A stretch of DNA of 64,000 nucleotides from Ferribacterium limneticum (lineage in GTDB: Bacteria; Pseudomonadota; Gammaproteobacteria; Burkholderiales; Rhodocyclaceae), in NCBI RefSeq assembly GCF_020510625.1, contig NZ_CP075191.1, forward strand, positions 2,642,001 to 2,706,000, in the 5' to 3' direction. Position numbers and translations under genes: made by a program. Position 1 is the first letter of the stretch. Each line of letters opens with the position of its first letter. Below the pieces are notes generated by a model, which ran no database searches, was not told the origin of the DNA, and worked only from the letters and a program-made list of their open reading frames with translations. Positions 41,150 to 50,234 of the stretch are shown here, one piece after another.

Positions 41150-43504
41150 TCACGCCGCCATCCTCGATTCAGCCGGCTTGTTAGCCGTTGCCACCCCGTA
41201 ATCGAAAGGGAAGTCATCGACATGGACCACGATGTCACGCAGGTGGTTACGCTGCTTCATGATTTCGTAATCGGCCGCCGAGATCACCCCGGCCTCGAAC
41301 GCAACGATGGCGATGTCGCGGACGTTGGCCAGCGGGTTATTGTCGAAACGCCCTTCTTTTTCGGCAGCACGGATCTTTGCTTCGATCGGCTCAGCCAGCA
41401 GCGTCGCCTTCAGCGCCAGTTCGATGGCACCGACCGGCTCGGTTTCGACCAGCGGCAGGAAGCATTCGGCAGTCAGACGATCACGGGAAGCCGATGGCGA
41501 GATCAACAGCTTGGCGACTTGATGACCGACATCATCCGATGGCACGACATACGGATGGCCCCACGGGAAGATCGAGCGATGCAGGAAGGCGGCGATGAAG
41601 CGGATCGGGAAATTGGCAATCACGCCGTCGAACGCTTCCTGCGCCTTGTACATGGCATCCCAGATCGCCCAGTGAGCCAGCGCAGCATCTTCCTTCTTGC
41701 GCCCCTCTTCCTCGTAACGTTTGAGGGTGCAGGAAATCAGATACATCTGGGCCAGGATGTCGCCGAGGCGGGCCGACAGCTTTTCGCGACGCTTGACGCT
41801 GCCGCCGAGGACCAAGAGCGAGATATCGGACATGAAAGCAAAGGCTGCCGAGAAGCGCGTCAGTTGCTGGTAGTAGCGGCGCATTTCCGGGGCGGCATCG
41901 ACATTGACCGAGGCGAAGTGCGAGCCGGTCATGCCCAGCCACAGGGCGCGGAGTCCGTTCTTGATGGTGAAACCGATATGGCCGAACAACGCCTTGTCGA
42001 AATCGACCAGGCCCCGCTTCTGATCCGGGTTCTGCGCCGCCTGCATTTCCGGCAGCAGATACGGATGGCAGCGGATAGCGCCCTGGCCGAAGATGATCAG
42101 CGAGCGGGTCAGGATGTTGGCGCCTTCGACCGTGATACCGATCGGCACCTGCTGGTAGGCGCGGCCCATGAAATTCGACGGGCCAAGACAGATGCCCTTG
42201 CCACCGATCACATCCATGCCGTCATTGACCACCTGACGGGCGCGCTCGGTGACGTGGTACTTTGCAATGGCCGAAACGACCGATGGCTTCTCGCCGAGAT
42301 CGACGGCGCCGGCTGTCATCTTGCGCACGGCATCCATCATGTAGGTGTAGGCGCCGATGCGGGTCAGCGCCTCCTCGACGCCCTCGAACTTGCCGACCGC
42401 CATCTTGAACTGCGAGCGCACGCGGGCATAACCGCCGACAGCGCGCGCCGTCATCTGGGCCATGCCGGTATTCGACGACGGCAGGGAAATCGAGCGACCG
42501 GCCGCTAGACACTCCATCAGCATCCGCCAGCCATGACCGGCCTTTTCAGGGCCGCCGATGATGAAGTCGAGCGGCATGAAGACGTCCTTGCCACGCGTCG
42601 GGCCGTTCATGAACATGGCGTTGAGCGGGAAGTGGCGACGGCCGGTATCGACGCCCGGATGGTCGTAGGGGACAAGCGCGCAGGTGATGCCGATGTGCTT
42701 CTTGTCGCCGAGCAGGCCATCCGGGTCGTAGAGATGGAAGGCCAGGCCGAACACGGTACACACTGGAGCCAGTGTGATGTAGCGCTTGTCCCAGCTCACC
42801 CGCATGCCAAGGACTTCCTTGCCCTGGTACATGCCCTTGCAAACCACACCAGCATCGGGAATGGAAGCGGCATCGGAACCGGCCCACGGGCTGGTCAGCG
42901 CAAAAGCCGGCACCTCGATGCCCTTGGCCAGACGCGGCAGGTAGTGGTTCTTCTGCGCGTCGGTGCCGTAGTGCAGCAGCAGTTCAGCCGGGCCGAGCGA
43001 GTTCGGCACCATGACCGAAACCGACAGTGCGCTGGAGCGGGTCGACAGCTTGGTCACCACCTGTGAATGGGCGTAGGCCGAGAATTCCAAGCCACCGTAC
43101 TTCTTCGGGATGATCATGCCGAGGAAGCCCTTGTCCTTGATGTAGCGCCAGGCTTCGTTGGGCAGGTCGTACAGTTCGTGCGTCACTTTCCAGTCATCGA
43201 CCAGGCGGCAGGCCTCTTCGCATTCATTGTCGAGGAAAGACTGCTCTGCCGGCGTCAGCTTCGGCTGCGGGTAGGCATGCAGCTTCTGCCAGTCCGGCTT
43301 GCCGCGGAACAGTTCGCCCTCCCACCAGACGGTGCCGGCTTCCAGCGCGTCGCGCTCGGTATCGGACATCTGGGGCAGCACCTTGCGGTAGGTGGAAAAA
43401 ATGGGGCGGGTGATGATCGCCCGGCGAACTGGCCGAACGATGACCAGCCCGACCAAAGCCACCAGGGTGACTAACCCGAGCAGAGGGATGATGCTGTTGA
43501 ACAT
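41150..43504 (-). CDS. fadE: FadE-like membrane acyl-CoA dehydrogenase
   Basis: This 784-residue acyl-CoA dehydrogenase of the E. coli FadE type (about 814 residues) has an N-terminal hydrophobic segment (about 4-26) that would attach it to the membrane. The dehydrogenase core includes GMIIPKKYGGLEFSAYAHSQ, FALTSPWAGSDAASIPD for flavin and substrate contacts, and GGKGICLGPSNFMGRAYQ. A large C-terminal domain unique to FadE follows. It starts 39 bp after the tetR stop, with AAAGGAG upstream, as second gene in that operon. Confidence 0.93.
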   Translation of the reverse strand: MFNSIIPLLGLVTLVALVGLVIVRPVRRAIITRPIFSTYRKVLPQMSDTERDALEAGTVWWEGELFRGKPDWQKLHAYPQPKLTPAEQSFLDNECEEACRLVDDWKVTHELYDLPNEAWRYIKDKGFLGMIIPKKYGGLEFSAYAHSQVVTKLSTRSSALSVSVMVPNSLGPAELLLHYGTDAQKNHYLPRLAKGIEVPAFALTSPWAGSDAASIPDAGVVCKGMYQGKEVLGMRVSWDKRYITLAPVCTVFGLAFHLYDPDGLLGDKKHIGITCALVPYDHPGVDTGRRHFPLNAMFMNGPTRGKDVFMPLDFIIGGPEKAGHGWRMLMECLAAGRSISLPSSNTGMAQMTARAVGGYARVRSQFKMAVGKFEGVEEALTRIGAYTYMMDAVRKMTAGAVDLGEKPSVVSAIAKYHVTERARQVVNDGMDVIGGKGICLGPSNFMGRAYQQVPIGITVEGANILTRSLIIFGQGAIRCHPYLLPEMQAAQNPDQKRGLVDFDKALFGHIGFTIKNGLRALWLGMTGSHFASVNVDAAPEMRRYYQQLTRFSAAFAFMSDISLLVLGGSVKRREKLSARLGDILAQMYLISCTLKRYEEEGRKKEDAALAHWAIWDAMYKAQEAFDGVIANFPIRFIAAFLHRSIFPWGHPYVVPSDDVGHQVAKLLISPSASRDRLTAECFLPLVETEPVGAIELALKATLLAEPIEAKIRAAEKEGRFDNNPLANVRDIAIVAFEAGVISAADYEIMKQRNHLRDIVVHVDDFPFDYGVATANKPAESRMAA

Positions 43505-43543
43505 TGCTGTATCTCCTTTTATGTCTTTTTTGGTCTTGGTCGA

Positions 43544-44233
43544 TTATTTGCTGTCGACGGCAGCGCTATCCGAAAACTGCGGCAACTGGGCACGCAGGCC
43601 GCCGAGCAGGAAGGACATCAGGCGTGGCACAAGGCGATCCAGGCGATCCACCGAGTCCTCATCCTCGATCTGCCAATCTGTCACCAGACGTAGCGCATCG
43701 GTACCGGCAATGGCGTAGGACGTCGCCCCAAGCATGAAGTGGAAGCGCCAGACGATCTCGGCCTTCGGCACTTCGGGCAACGAACGGAACAGGGCTTCCT
43801 TGTAGCGATCCATGACTTCCTTGTATTCGTGAGCCAGAAAAGCACGGATGAACTCGGACGGTTCGGTCAGCGTCCGTCCCAGCAGGCGCAGAAAGGTCAT
43901 GCCGCCTCGCCGCTCATCGCCGGCCATGCGCAGCAAGGTGCCAAAGAAACCGTCAACGATCTGCGAAGGCTTCAAGGCTTTGCCGGCAGCCTCGACCTCC
44001 ATCGCGTTAAGCACCCGCATCCGCTCTTCGTTCAGCCAATCCAGGCGGCGGCGAAACACCTCCTGCATCAACGACTCCTTGGAGCCGAAGTGGTAATTCA
44101 CTGCCGCCAGGTTGACCCCGGCCTCACCGGTGATCTGGCGCATCGAGGTTCCTTCATAGCCATGGGCCATGAACAGCCGTTCTGCCGCATCGAGAATGCG
44201 TTCGCGGGTATCGACCGAGCGGACTTCAACCAT
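43544..44233 (-). CDS. PsrA-like TetR-family regulator of fatty-acid degradation
   Basis: This 229-residue repressor has an N-terminal TetR helix-turn-helix (about 10-58, TSMRQITGEAGVNLAAVNYHFGSKESL), closely like that of Pseudomonas PsrA. A helical ligand-binding domain follows and is expected to sense long-chain fatty acid or acyl-CoA. It heads the operon tetR-fadE-fadI-degV-fadJ, and a 32-bp near-perfect palindrome lies 9-40 bp upstream of its start. This suggests autoregulation and joint control of fadL and the second fad operon. Confidence 0.88.
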   Translation of the reverse strand: MVEVRSVDTRERILDAAERLFMAHGYEGTSMRQITGEAGVNLAAVNYHFGSKESLMQEVFRRRLDWLNEERMRVLNAMEVEAAGKALKPSQIVDGFFGTLLRMAGDERRGGMTFLRLLGRTLTEPSEFIRAFLAHEYKEVMDRYKEALFRSLPEVPKAEIVWRFHFMLGATSYAIAGTDALRLVTDWQIEDEDSVDRLDRLVPRLMSFLLGGLRAQLPQFSDSAAVDSK

Positions 44234-44241
44234 GGCTTGCT

Positions 44242-44273
44242 CCTATGATTCATACGTTCGTTTGAATCATAGG
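44242..44273. promoter_or_regulatory. PsrA-like operator upstream of tetR
   Basis: The arms CCTATGATTCATACG and CGTTTGAATCATAGG around TT match at 14 of 15 positions. The core fits CAAAC-N4-GTTTG. It is the best copy of a motif also found at 35340 and 36837, as expected for an autoregulatory site. Confidence 0.75.
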
Positions 44274-44306
44274 AAAAACAATTAAGCAATGCAAGCGTTT
44301 TTTGGT

Positions 44307-47300
44307 TCAGGGGTTGTAGCGGCGAATGAAAGCCAGAATTTCGTCGGCCGGCACCGGACGACTGAAAAGGTAGCCTTGCACCATGTCGCAGCCACGACTG
44401 CGCAAGTAATCAAGCTGCGCCTGGGTTTCCACCCCCTCCGCTACCACCTTCAACTTAAGGCTATGAGCCAGGCCGATCGTCGCATCGGAGATGACGCAAC
44501 CATCGACCTCATCGCCAATCTGTTCGACAAACGAACGATCCAGCTTGAGATGGTTGATCGGGAACATGCGCAAGTAGCTCAAAGACGAATAGCCGGTGCC
44601 GAAATCGTCGATCGCCACGCTAATCCCCATGGCGTGCAGGAGATCGAGAATCCGCACCGTCTCGGTTGGCTGCTCCATGGCCACCGATTCGGTGATCTCG
44701 AAGATGAGATCATGCGCATCAAGATCGTATGCTTCGATGACGCCACGGGCCAGCAAGGGCAAGTTGCCGTTGCGCATCTGAATGGCTGAAATGTTGACGC
44801 CCATCTTGATGCCGGAAACGCCCGCCGCTGAAAAATCAGCCAGTTGCCGGCATGCCGCCCACAACACCCATTCACCCAATGGCTGGATCAGGCCGGTCTC
44901 TTCGGCAATCCCGATAAACTTGCCGGGCAGCAACAGCCCTTTTTCTGGATGATTCCAGCGGATCAGCGCTTCCAGGCTGGCGACCCGATTACTGGCCAGA
45001 TCAATAATGGGCTGGAAATACAGGCAAAACTCATCGTTAGCCAATGCCCGGCGCAGGCTGTGCTCGGTATTGAGCCGCTCCAGCGCCGCATCATTCATCT
45101 TGGCGTCAAAGAACTGGAAGTTGTTCCGGCCAGCCATCTTGGCGTGATACATCGCGGCATCGGCATTCTTCATCAGTACGTCGCCATCCTCACCATCGGT
45201 CGGGTAAATGGCGATGCCGATACTGGGGGTCGAATAAAGATCGTAGCCCTCAATCTGATAGGACTGGCCAACACTGAAGACCAATTTCTCGGCCACCACG
45301 GCCACTGCACTGGTGTGTTCGACGCCGGACAGCATGATGACAAACTCGTCGCCCCCGACGCGAGCGACAACGTCACTGTCGCGCACGCCTTCCCGCAGGC
45401 GATTCGCCACTTCGATCAGCAACTCGTCGCCGACGTGATGCCCCAGGGTGTCGTTGATTACCTTGAAACGATCCAGGTCAACGAACAGAACCGCAACCCG
45501 AGAGCCATCCCGGCGTGCCGCGGCCAATGCCTGATCGAGGCGCCCCTTCAGGCTCAGGCGATTCAGCAAGCCAGTCAGCACATCATGATGGGCCAAATGC
45601 TCCAGGCGCTCTTCGGCGGCACGTTCCGATGACACATCGGTAAAGTGCGCGACATGGTACCGAATCGCGCCATCCTCGCTACGGATCACCGAGATCGACA
45701 TCCACTTCGGATAAATACCGCCATCCTTGCGCCTGTCCCAGATCTCCCCCTGCCAGAAACCTCGTTCGGCAATGCTGCGCCACATCCGCTCATACTCTTC
45801 AGGCGTCGTACGGCCCGCTGACAGGAAGCGGGGATTGCGCCCGACAGCCTCTTCCGAGGTGTAGCCGGTGAGGCGGGTAAATGCCGGATTGATGGTGACA
45901 ATCTTGTTGTCGACGTCGGTAATCAGGATCGCTTCGCCACTGTATTGAACCGCACTGGCCAGGAGCTGCATTTGCGCCAGCATCTCCTGTTGCGCGGTCA
46001 CATCCTGCGAGGTGCCGATCACCCGCAGGGGCGTTCCATCCTTGCCATATTCGGTCTCGCAGGACTCCAGCACATACTTGATCCGGCCATCCGGCATCAG
46101 CAGCCGATGTTTCAATGACACAGGCTGATGCGATGCGATCGAGTCGTTCAGTGCCTTGTCCACAATCGAACGATCCTCAGGATGAATCTGGGCAAAGAAT
46201 TCCTCGTATCGGGAGCCACTTTCGCGACTGGGGATTTCGAAAATCCGGTACAACTCCTCCGAACACATCACGTGCATCGAAGGCAGCTGGATTTCCCAGC
46301 TACCCAATTGGGCAATTCGCTGGGCGGCATTCAGCCGCTCGCCGTTGCGACGCAACTGCCTGGCCACCATCTGCTCCCGCCGCTGGGCGCGGAACAAGCC
46401 GAACATCACCACCAGCAGGCAAGCCAGCAAAGTGGCCCCCAGGATGCCGATCATCAAGGCCCGCTGCCGCCAGAAGGACATCACATCTTCTTCGGACAAA
46501 CCAGCCACGACGTAAAACGGGTAGTGCTCCAGAACACGGTAGCCATAAACTCTCGGCTTGCCATCCGCCTGGGCAACAAACTCAAGAACCCCGTGGCGCT
46601 CCCCGGCCGTGATTCGCTGATAAATGGGATGCGATGGCTCAAGCCTGCGATTGATCTCGCTCACGACCGGTGGTTGCCGAACCACCAAGGCATGCGTATC
46701 GCTGCGCCGAATCGCCAGCGCACCGGAAGCGCCCAGGCGGACGGACTTGAACAAGGCCTCGAAATATTCCAGTTCGATCGCTGCGCTGACAACGCCCAGA
46801 AATACGCCATCCGGCGAGCGCACGCCTCGCGCCGCAACGATAGTTGCCCTTCCGGTAATGCGCGAAGTAATAACTTCGGAAAAAACAATCCCGGCGCCCC
46901 GCTCTGCCTTGGGCAACTTGAAATAGGATCGGTCAGCCAGGTTGGCATAGTCGCCACCCCCCGAGCGGTAAAGCACATTGCCATCGGCCGCGATGATCCG
47001 AAAACCGGCCACCTCGGGAAAGGCACGCTGCGAGCGCTGGAGGTCCTTTTCGATCGCCACCCGAAAACGTGGCATTGCTTCAACGACCAGCGCCTCTTTG
47101 GGAACGCGTTCGGCCATGTCCTCGAGGGTCGCATCAACACGTCGCAGGGTTGAATCAAAACGCGCTTCAAGCAGTTCCGACTGGCTATCGGCGACCGACC
47201 TGGCCTCGGCCCAGACGTCCTGATAGGCGGACCAAAGCACATAGGCGAGCAAAATGAAGCCACCCACAACCAAGGAGATCAGGGCAATCCACAGGTGATA

Positions 47301-47336
47301 CCCATAACGAGAATTCTGTTCGGGTGAAGTTTCCAT
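44307..47336 (-). CDS. Membrane PAS-GGDEF-EAL c-di-GMP sensor protein
   Basis: This 1009-residue protein has two membrane helices (about 16-38 and 295-315) around a Cache-type periplasmic sensor. Two PAS domains follow (about 335-440 and 450-570), then GGDEF (about 578-735) and EAL (about 745-1000). GGDEF is intact in RVGGDEFVIM, with an RxxD inhibitory site (RDSD) upstream. EAL keeps LEALIRWNHP and DDFGTGYSSL, so both activities may be present. It stands alone upstream of the tetR operon, facing the same way. The ligand is unknown. Confidence 0.9.
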   Translation of the reverse strand: METSPEQNSRYGYHLWIALISLVVGGFILLAYVLWSAYQDVWAEARSVADSQSELLEARFDSTLRRVDATLEDMAERVPKEALVVEAMPRFRVAIEKDLQRSQRAFPEVAGFRIIAADGNVLYRSGGGDYANLADRSYFKLPKAERGAGIVFSEVITSRITGRATIVAARGVRSPDGVFLGVVSAAIELEYFEALFKSVRLGASGALAIRRSDTHALVVRQPPVVSEINRRLEPSHPIYQRITAGERHGVLEFVAQADGKPRVYGYRVLEHYPFYVVAGLSEEDVMSFWRQRALMIGILGATLLACLLVVMFGLFRAQRREQMVARQLRRNGERLNAAQRIAQLGSWEIQLPSMHVMCSEELYRIFEIPSRESGSRYEEFFAQIHPEDRSIVDKALNDSIASHQPVSLKHRLLMPDGRIKYVLESCETEYGKDGTPLRVIGTSQDVTAQQEMLAQMQLLASAVQYSGEAILITDVDNKIVTINPAFTRLTGYTSEEAVGRNPRFLSAGRTTPEEYERMWRSIAERGFWQGEIWDRRKDGGIYPKWMSISVIRSEDGAIRYHVAHFTDVSSERAAEERLEHLAHHDVLTGLLNRLSLKGRLDQALAAARRDGSRVAVLFVDLDRFKVINDTLGHHVGDELLIEVANRLREGVRDSDVVARVGGDEFVIMLSGVEHTSAVAVVAEKLVFSVGQSYQIEGYDLYSTPSIGIAIYPTDGEDGDVLMKNADAAMYHAKMAGRNNFQFFDAKMNDAALERLNTEHSLRRALANDEFCLYFQPIIDLASNRVASLEALIRWNHPEKGLLLPGKFIGIAEETGLIQPLGEWVLWAACRQLADFSAAGVSGIKMGVNISAIQMRNGNLPLLARGVIEAYDLDAHDLIFEITESVAMEQPTETVRILDLLHAMGISVAIDDFGTGYSSLSYLRMFPINHLKLDRSFVEQIGDEVDGCVISDATIGLAHSLKLKVVAEGVETQAQLDYLRSRGCDMVQGYLFSRPVPADEILAFIRRYNP

Positions 47337-47378
47337 GCGTCGCGATCTGCGCTCAATACGGCCGAATGACCATTCTGA

Positions 47379-47936
47379 TCATCCGGAAACAGAATTGCAA
47401 TGAAGCATCGGGACAGGCCGCGGGTTCGGTTGCCGATATTCCAGGAAATGGCAAGCCACCTCCTGATTGCTCAGATTCTCGTGCAACAGCCTGACCGACT
47501 CCGCATGCAACGGCCATTCATCCAGCGGTATCGTTTCAGGAAACAAGGTATCGCCGGCATAAGCCTGCCCAATCCGGGTCAGGTAAAAACGGTGGCAATA
47601 AGGCCAGGCGGCGGCATAAACCGAAGCCCCACCGATGACGAATACCGGCTTGCCAGTCGTCAGCGCCCGACGCAACCCCTCCTCCACCGAAGCGACCCGG
47701 GTACATCCCGGACGCATGACAAGATCTATCTGGCGGCTGACAACAAACGAATCCTCCGGCACCACATCCATCGACTCATAGGTCAGACGGCCGATCACCA
47801 GCGCAGCTCCGGCCACGGTTTTTTCGAAATAAGCGAGCTCTTCCGGAATATCCCAAGGCAGCCAGCCGGCCAGCCCCAGCATGCCGTTGCTGGCCACGGC
47901 GCCGATGGCGGAAATCAGCGTTTCGTCTTTTGCCAT
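47379..47936 (-). CDS. folA: Dihydrofolate reductase-like enzyme
   Basis: This 185-residue protein matches the DHFR fold: ISAIGAVASNGMLGL at the N-terminus, WLPWDIPEELAYFEK (substrate Asp/Glu region), the cofactor site VIGRLTYESM, and FVIGGASVYAAAWPYCHRFYLTRI. It differs from typical DHFR in details such as GRLTYES for GRKTxES. It would reduce dihydrofolate to tetrahydrofolate with NADPH. Its 5' end overlaps the neighbouring FolB-like gene by 22 bp, so the two are co-translated. Confidence 0.86.
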   Translation of the reverse strand: MAKDETLISAIGAVASNGMLGLAGWLPWDIPEELAYFEKTVAGAALVIGRLTYESMDVVPEDSFVVSRQIDLVMRPGCTRVASVEEGLRRALTTGKPVFVIGGASVYAAAWPYCHRFYLTRIGQAYAGDTLFPETIPLDEWPLHAESVRLLHENLSNQEVACHFLEYRQPNPRPVPMLHCNSVSG

Positions 47937-48298
47937 TGCTCACGCGTCAGGGAAAGTGAAATGGCCGGCGTGCCCTGCCCGTTATACACATGTGGCTTGT
48001 GCATCGAGACAAAAGCCGAACTGACGACAGACATACCGAAAATGGCATCCATCACTTCCAGTATGCTCGACTCAAGGCACTCACAATGCGCATTGGCTTC
48101 CAGCTTGCGAATGGCCAGAAAAATCACCTCGTAATCGACTACCTGACGAATGTCGTGCGGGTCTGCCACCGCCTCCATAGGCGCCCAGGCATCGGCGTGG
48201 ACGAGCACGGCCTGAGGTCCATGTTTCTCAAGAGGATTACACCCGGTACGCAATTGAATGGTGGCATCGACCGATGCGCACCAGTGGTTGGCTAGCAA
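47915..48298 (-). CDS. FolB/FolX-like dihydroneopterin aldolase family protein
   Basis: This 127-residue protein has a C-terminal half resembling the T-fold of dihydroneopterin aldolase/epimerase: VVDYEVIFLAIRKLEAN, then LESSILEVMDAIF, then AFVSMHKPHVYNG with the conserved Lys-Pro, and a final strand ISLSLTREQW. The N-terminal part is less typical. It overlaps folA, which supports a pterin or folate role. Because catalytic residues cannot be placed with certainty, aldolase or epimerase activity is only probable. Confidence 0.68.
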   Translation of the reverse strand: MLANHWCASVDATIQLRTGCNPLEKHGPQAVLVHADAWAPMEAVADPHDIRQVVDYEVIFLAIRKLEANAHCECLESSILEVMDAIFGMSVVSSAFVSMHKPHVYNGQGTPAISLSLTREQWQKTKR

Positions 48299-48368
48299 GT
48301 ACGAACTCCCTAATGGTTTTGTTTAAATAACGACCTGGCAACGATACCAAGACACTGATGACATAGGC

Positions 48369-48392
48369 AAAAAAAAGGACGCCTGTGCGCCC
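48369..48392 (-). terminator. Intrinsic terminator downstream of the small-protein gene
   Basis: On the minus strand GGGCGC pairs with GCGTCC (one wobble) followed by a run of eight T. It lies 25 bp after the stop at 48418. Confidence 0.6.
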
Positions 48393-48417
48393 ATCAACAA
48401 TCCAGACCGGCAAAAAC

Positions 48418-48819
48418 TCAGGCGGTCACATTCACCATTGTTCCAGTCTCCTGACCAAAAGAATTGACCACCGGCGCCAAGGTTGTTGCTGCAGGGGTTA
48501 CGCTTTCCGACTTTAATACCGTGCTGATCTGCTCGCGCAAATCATTCAATTGCCCCTGTACCTCACCCAGAGAAGACAATCCGGCCAAACCCCGCTTCGC
48601 CTCGCTGGCTTCGCCCTGCGCCTGATTCGATTCGACTTTCAACGAACGGGCGTTTTCCTGCGCACGGTCTGCCACCGATTGGGCGTCACGCGCACTGGAC
48701 GCCAACGCCCTGGCGCGTTGCTCAGCCTGGTCGGCATTACGCTGGGCTTGTTGCTGCTGAATCTGCCCCCACAGCGCACTACCGCCTGCCTGGCTGCTGG
48801 ATAAGGACGCTACTGCCAT
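48418..48819 (-). CDS. Small coiled-coil protein with PVVN-GQ-TGT tail
   Basis: This 133-residue protein has no signal peptide. It starts MAVASLSSSQAGG and continues with a long Gln/Ala/Arg-rich helix (about 15-90), likely a coiled coil. It ends with PVVNSFGQETGTMVNVTA. Its tail and N-terminus resemble those of the neighbouring 72-residue protein (PVVNAQGQPTGTLINVIA; MAIQSVTSS). The family is unknown to me. The shared tail may be a localisation or export signal, but that is a guess. Confidence 0.65.
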   Translation of the reverse strand: MAVASLSSSQAGGSALWGQIQQQQAQRNADQAEQRARALASSARDAQSVADRAQENARSLKVESNQAQGEASEAKRGLAGLSSLGEVQGQLNDLREQISTVLKSESVTPAATTLAPVVNSFGQETGTMVNVTA

Positions 48820-48858
48820 TTTATGTCTGACCTATCGTGGAACCGAGGCCAACGAACT

Positions 48859-49077
48859 TCAGGCAATCACGTTGATCAGGGTACCTGTCGGCTGCCCTTG
48901 CGCGTTCACCACCGGGCGCGGCGGCTCTTCCTTCTTCTCGACACGTTCCTCGGGGCGAGATTCGCGTTTTTCGGCCTGCTGGGCCTGAAGCGCCTGCTGA
49001 GATTGTTGCGTCTGGCTGGCCTGAGTGCCCGTATTGGCATAGGCACTGATGCTGGAAGTCACTGATTGAATGGCCAT
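48859..49077 (-). CDS. Small protein with PVVN-GQ-TGT tail
   Basis: This 72-residue protein starts MAIQSVTSSISAYANTG, has a Gln/Ala-rich middle and a highly charged stretch (EKRESRPEERVEKKEE), and ends PVVNAQGQPTGTLINVIA. AAGGTG lies about six bases before its ATG. It is 39 bp upstream of the larger relative in the same orientation, so the two are likely co-transcribed. Low complexity in the middle makes family assignment unsafe. Function unknown. Confidence 0.65.
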   Translation of the reverse strand: MAIQSVTSSISAYANTGTQASQTQQSQQALQAQQAEKRESRPEERVEKKEEPPRPVVNAQGQPTGTLINVIA

Positions 49078-49220
49078 ATCATCACCTTCATTAACTGATA
49101 AACCTACTCAAACTCTACACCATTCCATGAAATATTCCAGAAGTATCTGGTGCTACTGAATCAACAAAAATAGCAAATACAAAAAGCCTAACATTCGTTT
49201 TGCCTGTGCATCGCATGACA

Positions 49221-50144
49221 TCAGGGAATGAATGGTAATTGAAGACCGGCCGTGCTGCTTGCCCCGCCAGTCGCCGAAGCACAAAGCTCACGAAAACAGC
49301 GCGCCGCGGCACTTTCATAACGCTGCCGGTGTCGGGCGAAATAGAAGCGCCTGCCCAAAGAAAACTGGGGTGTCTTGATTTCAATCAGGCTGCCGCGACG
49401 AAAGGCCTCGCGCAATGCCAGCCGCGACAGGCAAGCAATCCCCAGCCCAGACTCGACAGCACGCTTGATCGCTTCGGTGTGCTCCAGTTCCAGACGCAGA
49501 TTGAGATTCCCCAGATGGCGGCCAACTTCGCGATCGAAATGGCTTCGCGTCCCGGAACCACGCTCACGCAGAATCCACAGTTGCCGAGCCAGCGTTTCGT
49601 TATCAACCGGCCCATGACTGGACAGTTCGTGACCTGGCGCACAGAAAACGACCAGTTCATCATCCATCCATGGCTCGATCAACAGATCCGGATGACTGAC
49701 CTCCCCTTCAATCAATCCCAGGTCACACTCGTAGCGCAACAAGCGCTCGACGATCGCGTCAGTATTGGCCACGTGCAAGGCGACGGGCGCCTCCGGGTGC
49801 TGGTGCATATAGTCAGCAATGATCAGCGTCGCCAGATAATTGCCTATGGTCATGGTGGCGCCGACGCTGACCGGCCCGAGCTTGCCACCCGACAGATAGG
49901 CTTCGACATCCCGCGCCTGAGCGAGAAGACTTTCGGCCAGCGGCAGCAAGCCCTGCCCAGTCGCATTGAGGCGCAAGGATTTGCCAATCCGGTCGAACAG
50001 CGGGCAATCGTAAGCCTTCTCGAGTTCAACCAGGGCATTGCTCGCCGCCGATTGTGACATTGCCAAGCGCTCGGCCGCACGCGATACGTTGTCCGTCTTG
50101 GCGATGGCCGCGAAGATTTCCAGTTGGCGCAGGGTAAGTTTCAT
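49221..50144 (-). CDS. LysR-family regulator, FinR-like by context
   Basis: This 307-residue regulator has an N-terminal winged helix (about 1-60, LTLRQLEIFAAIAKTDNVSRAAERLAMSQSAASNAL) and a two-lobed effector domain. It is divergent from fpr, an arrangement known for FinR, which controls fpr in response to oxidative stress in pseudomonads; the effector here is unknown. The ATG at 50144 is chosen because the DNA-binding domain starts there. A TATAAT lies just six bases before it, so the message may be leaderless. Confidence 0.88.
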   Translation of the reverse strand: MKLTLRQLEIFAAIAKTDNVSRAAERLAMSQSAASNALVELEKAYDCPLFDRIGKSLRLNATGQGLLPLAESLLAQARDVEAYLSGGKLGPVSVGATMTIGNYLATLIIADYMHQHPEAPVALHVANTDAIVERLLRYECDLGLIEGEVSHPDLLIEPWMDDELVVFCAPGHELSSHGPVDNETLARQLWILRERGSGTRSHFDREVGRHLGNLNLRLELEHTEAIKRAVESGLGIACLSRLALREAFRRGSLIEIKTPQFSLGRRFYFARHRQRYESAAARCFRELCASATGGASSTAGLQLPFIP

Positions 50145-50150
50145 ATCTAA

Positions 50151-50156
50151 ATTATA
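50151..50156 (-). promoter_or_regulatory. -10-like hexamer directly before the lysR gene
   Basis: A perfect TATAAT on the minus strand ends six bases before the ATG, with no Shine-Dalgarno between. No -35 at 17 bp is evident. Confidence 0.35.
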
Positions 50157-50234
50157 GCTAACCGATAGACAAATTACCCGATTTACCAAATTAATCGACA
50201 AGCCTAGCATGCAAACCTTACCAACCCGCACGCC

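Noticed and set aside
41026..41238. N-terminal extension of the fadI-like thiolase
   Set aside because: It would translate the palindromic repeat and overlap the end of fadE. GGAGG precedes the GTG at 41025, where the thiolase fold begins.
41222..42508. Open frame of 428 codons opposite fadE
   Set aside because: fadE is unmistakable on the minus strand. No ribosome site or domain supports the opposite frame.
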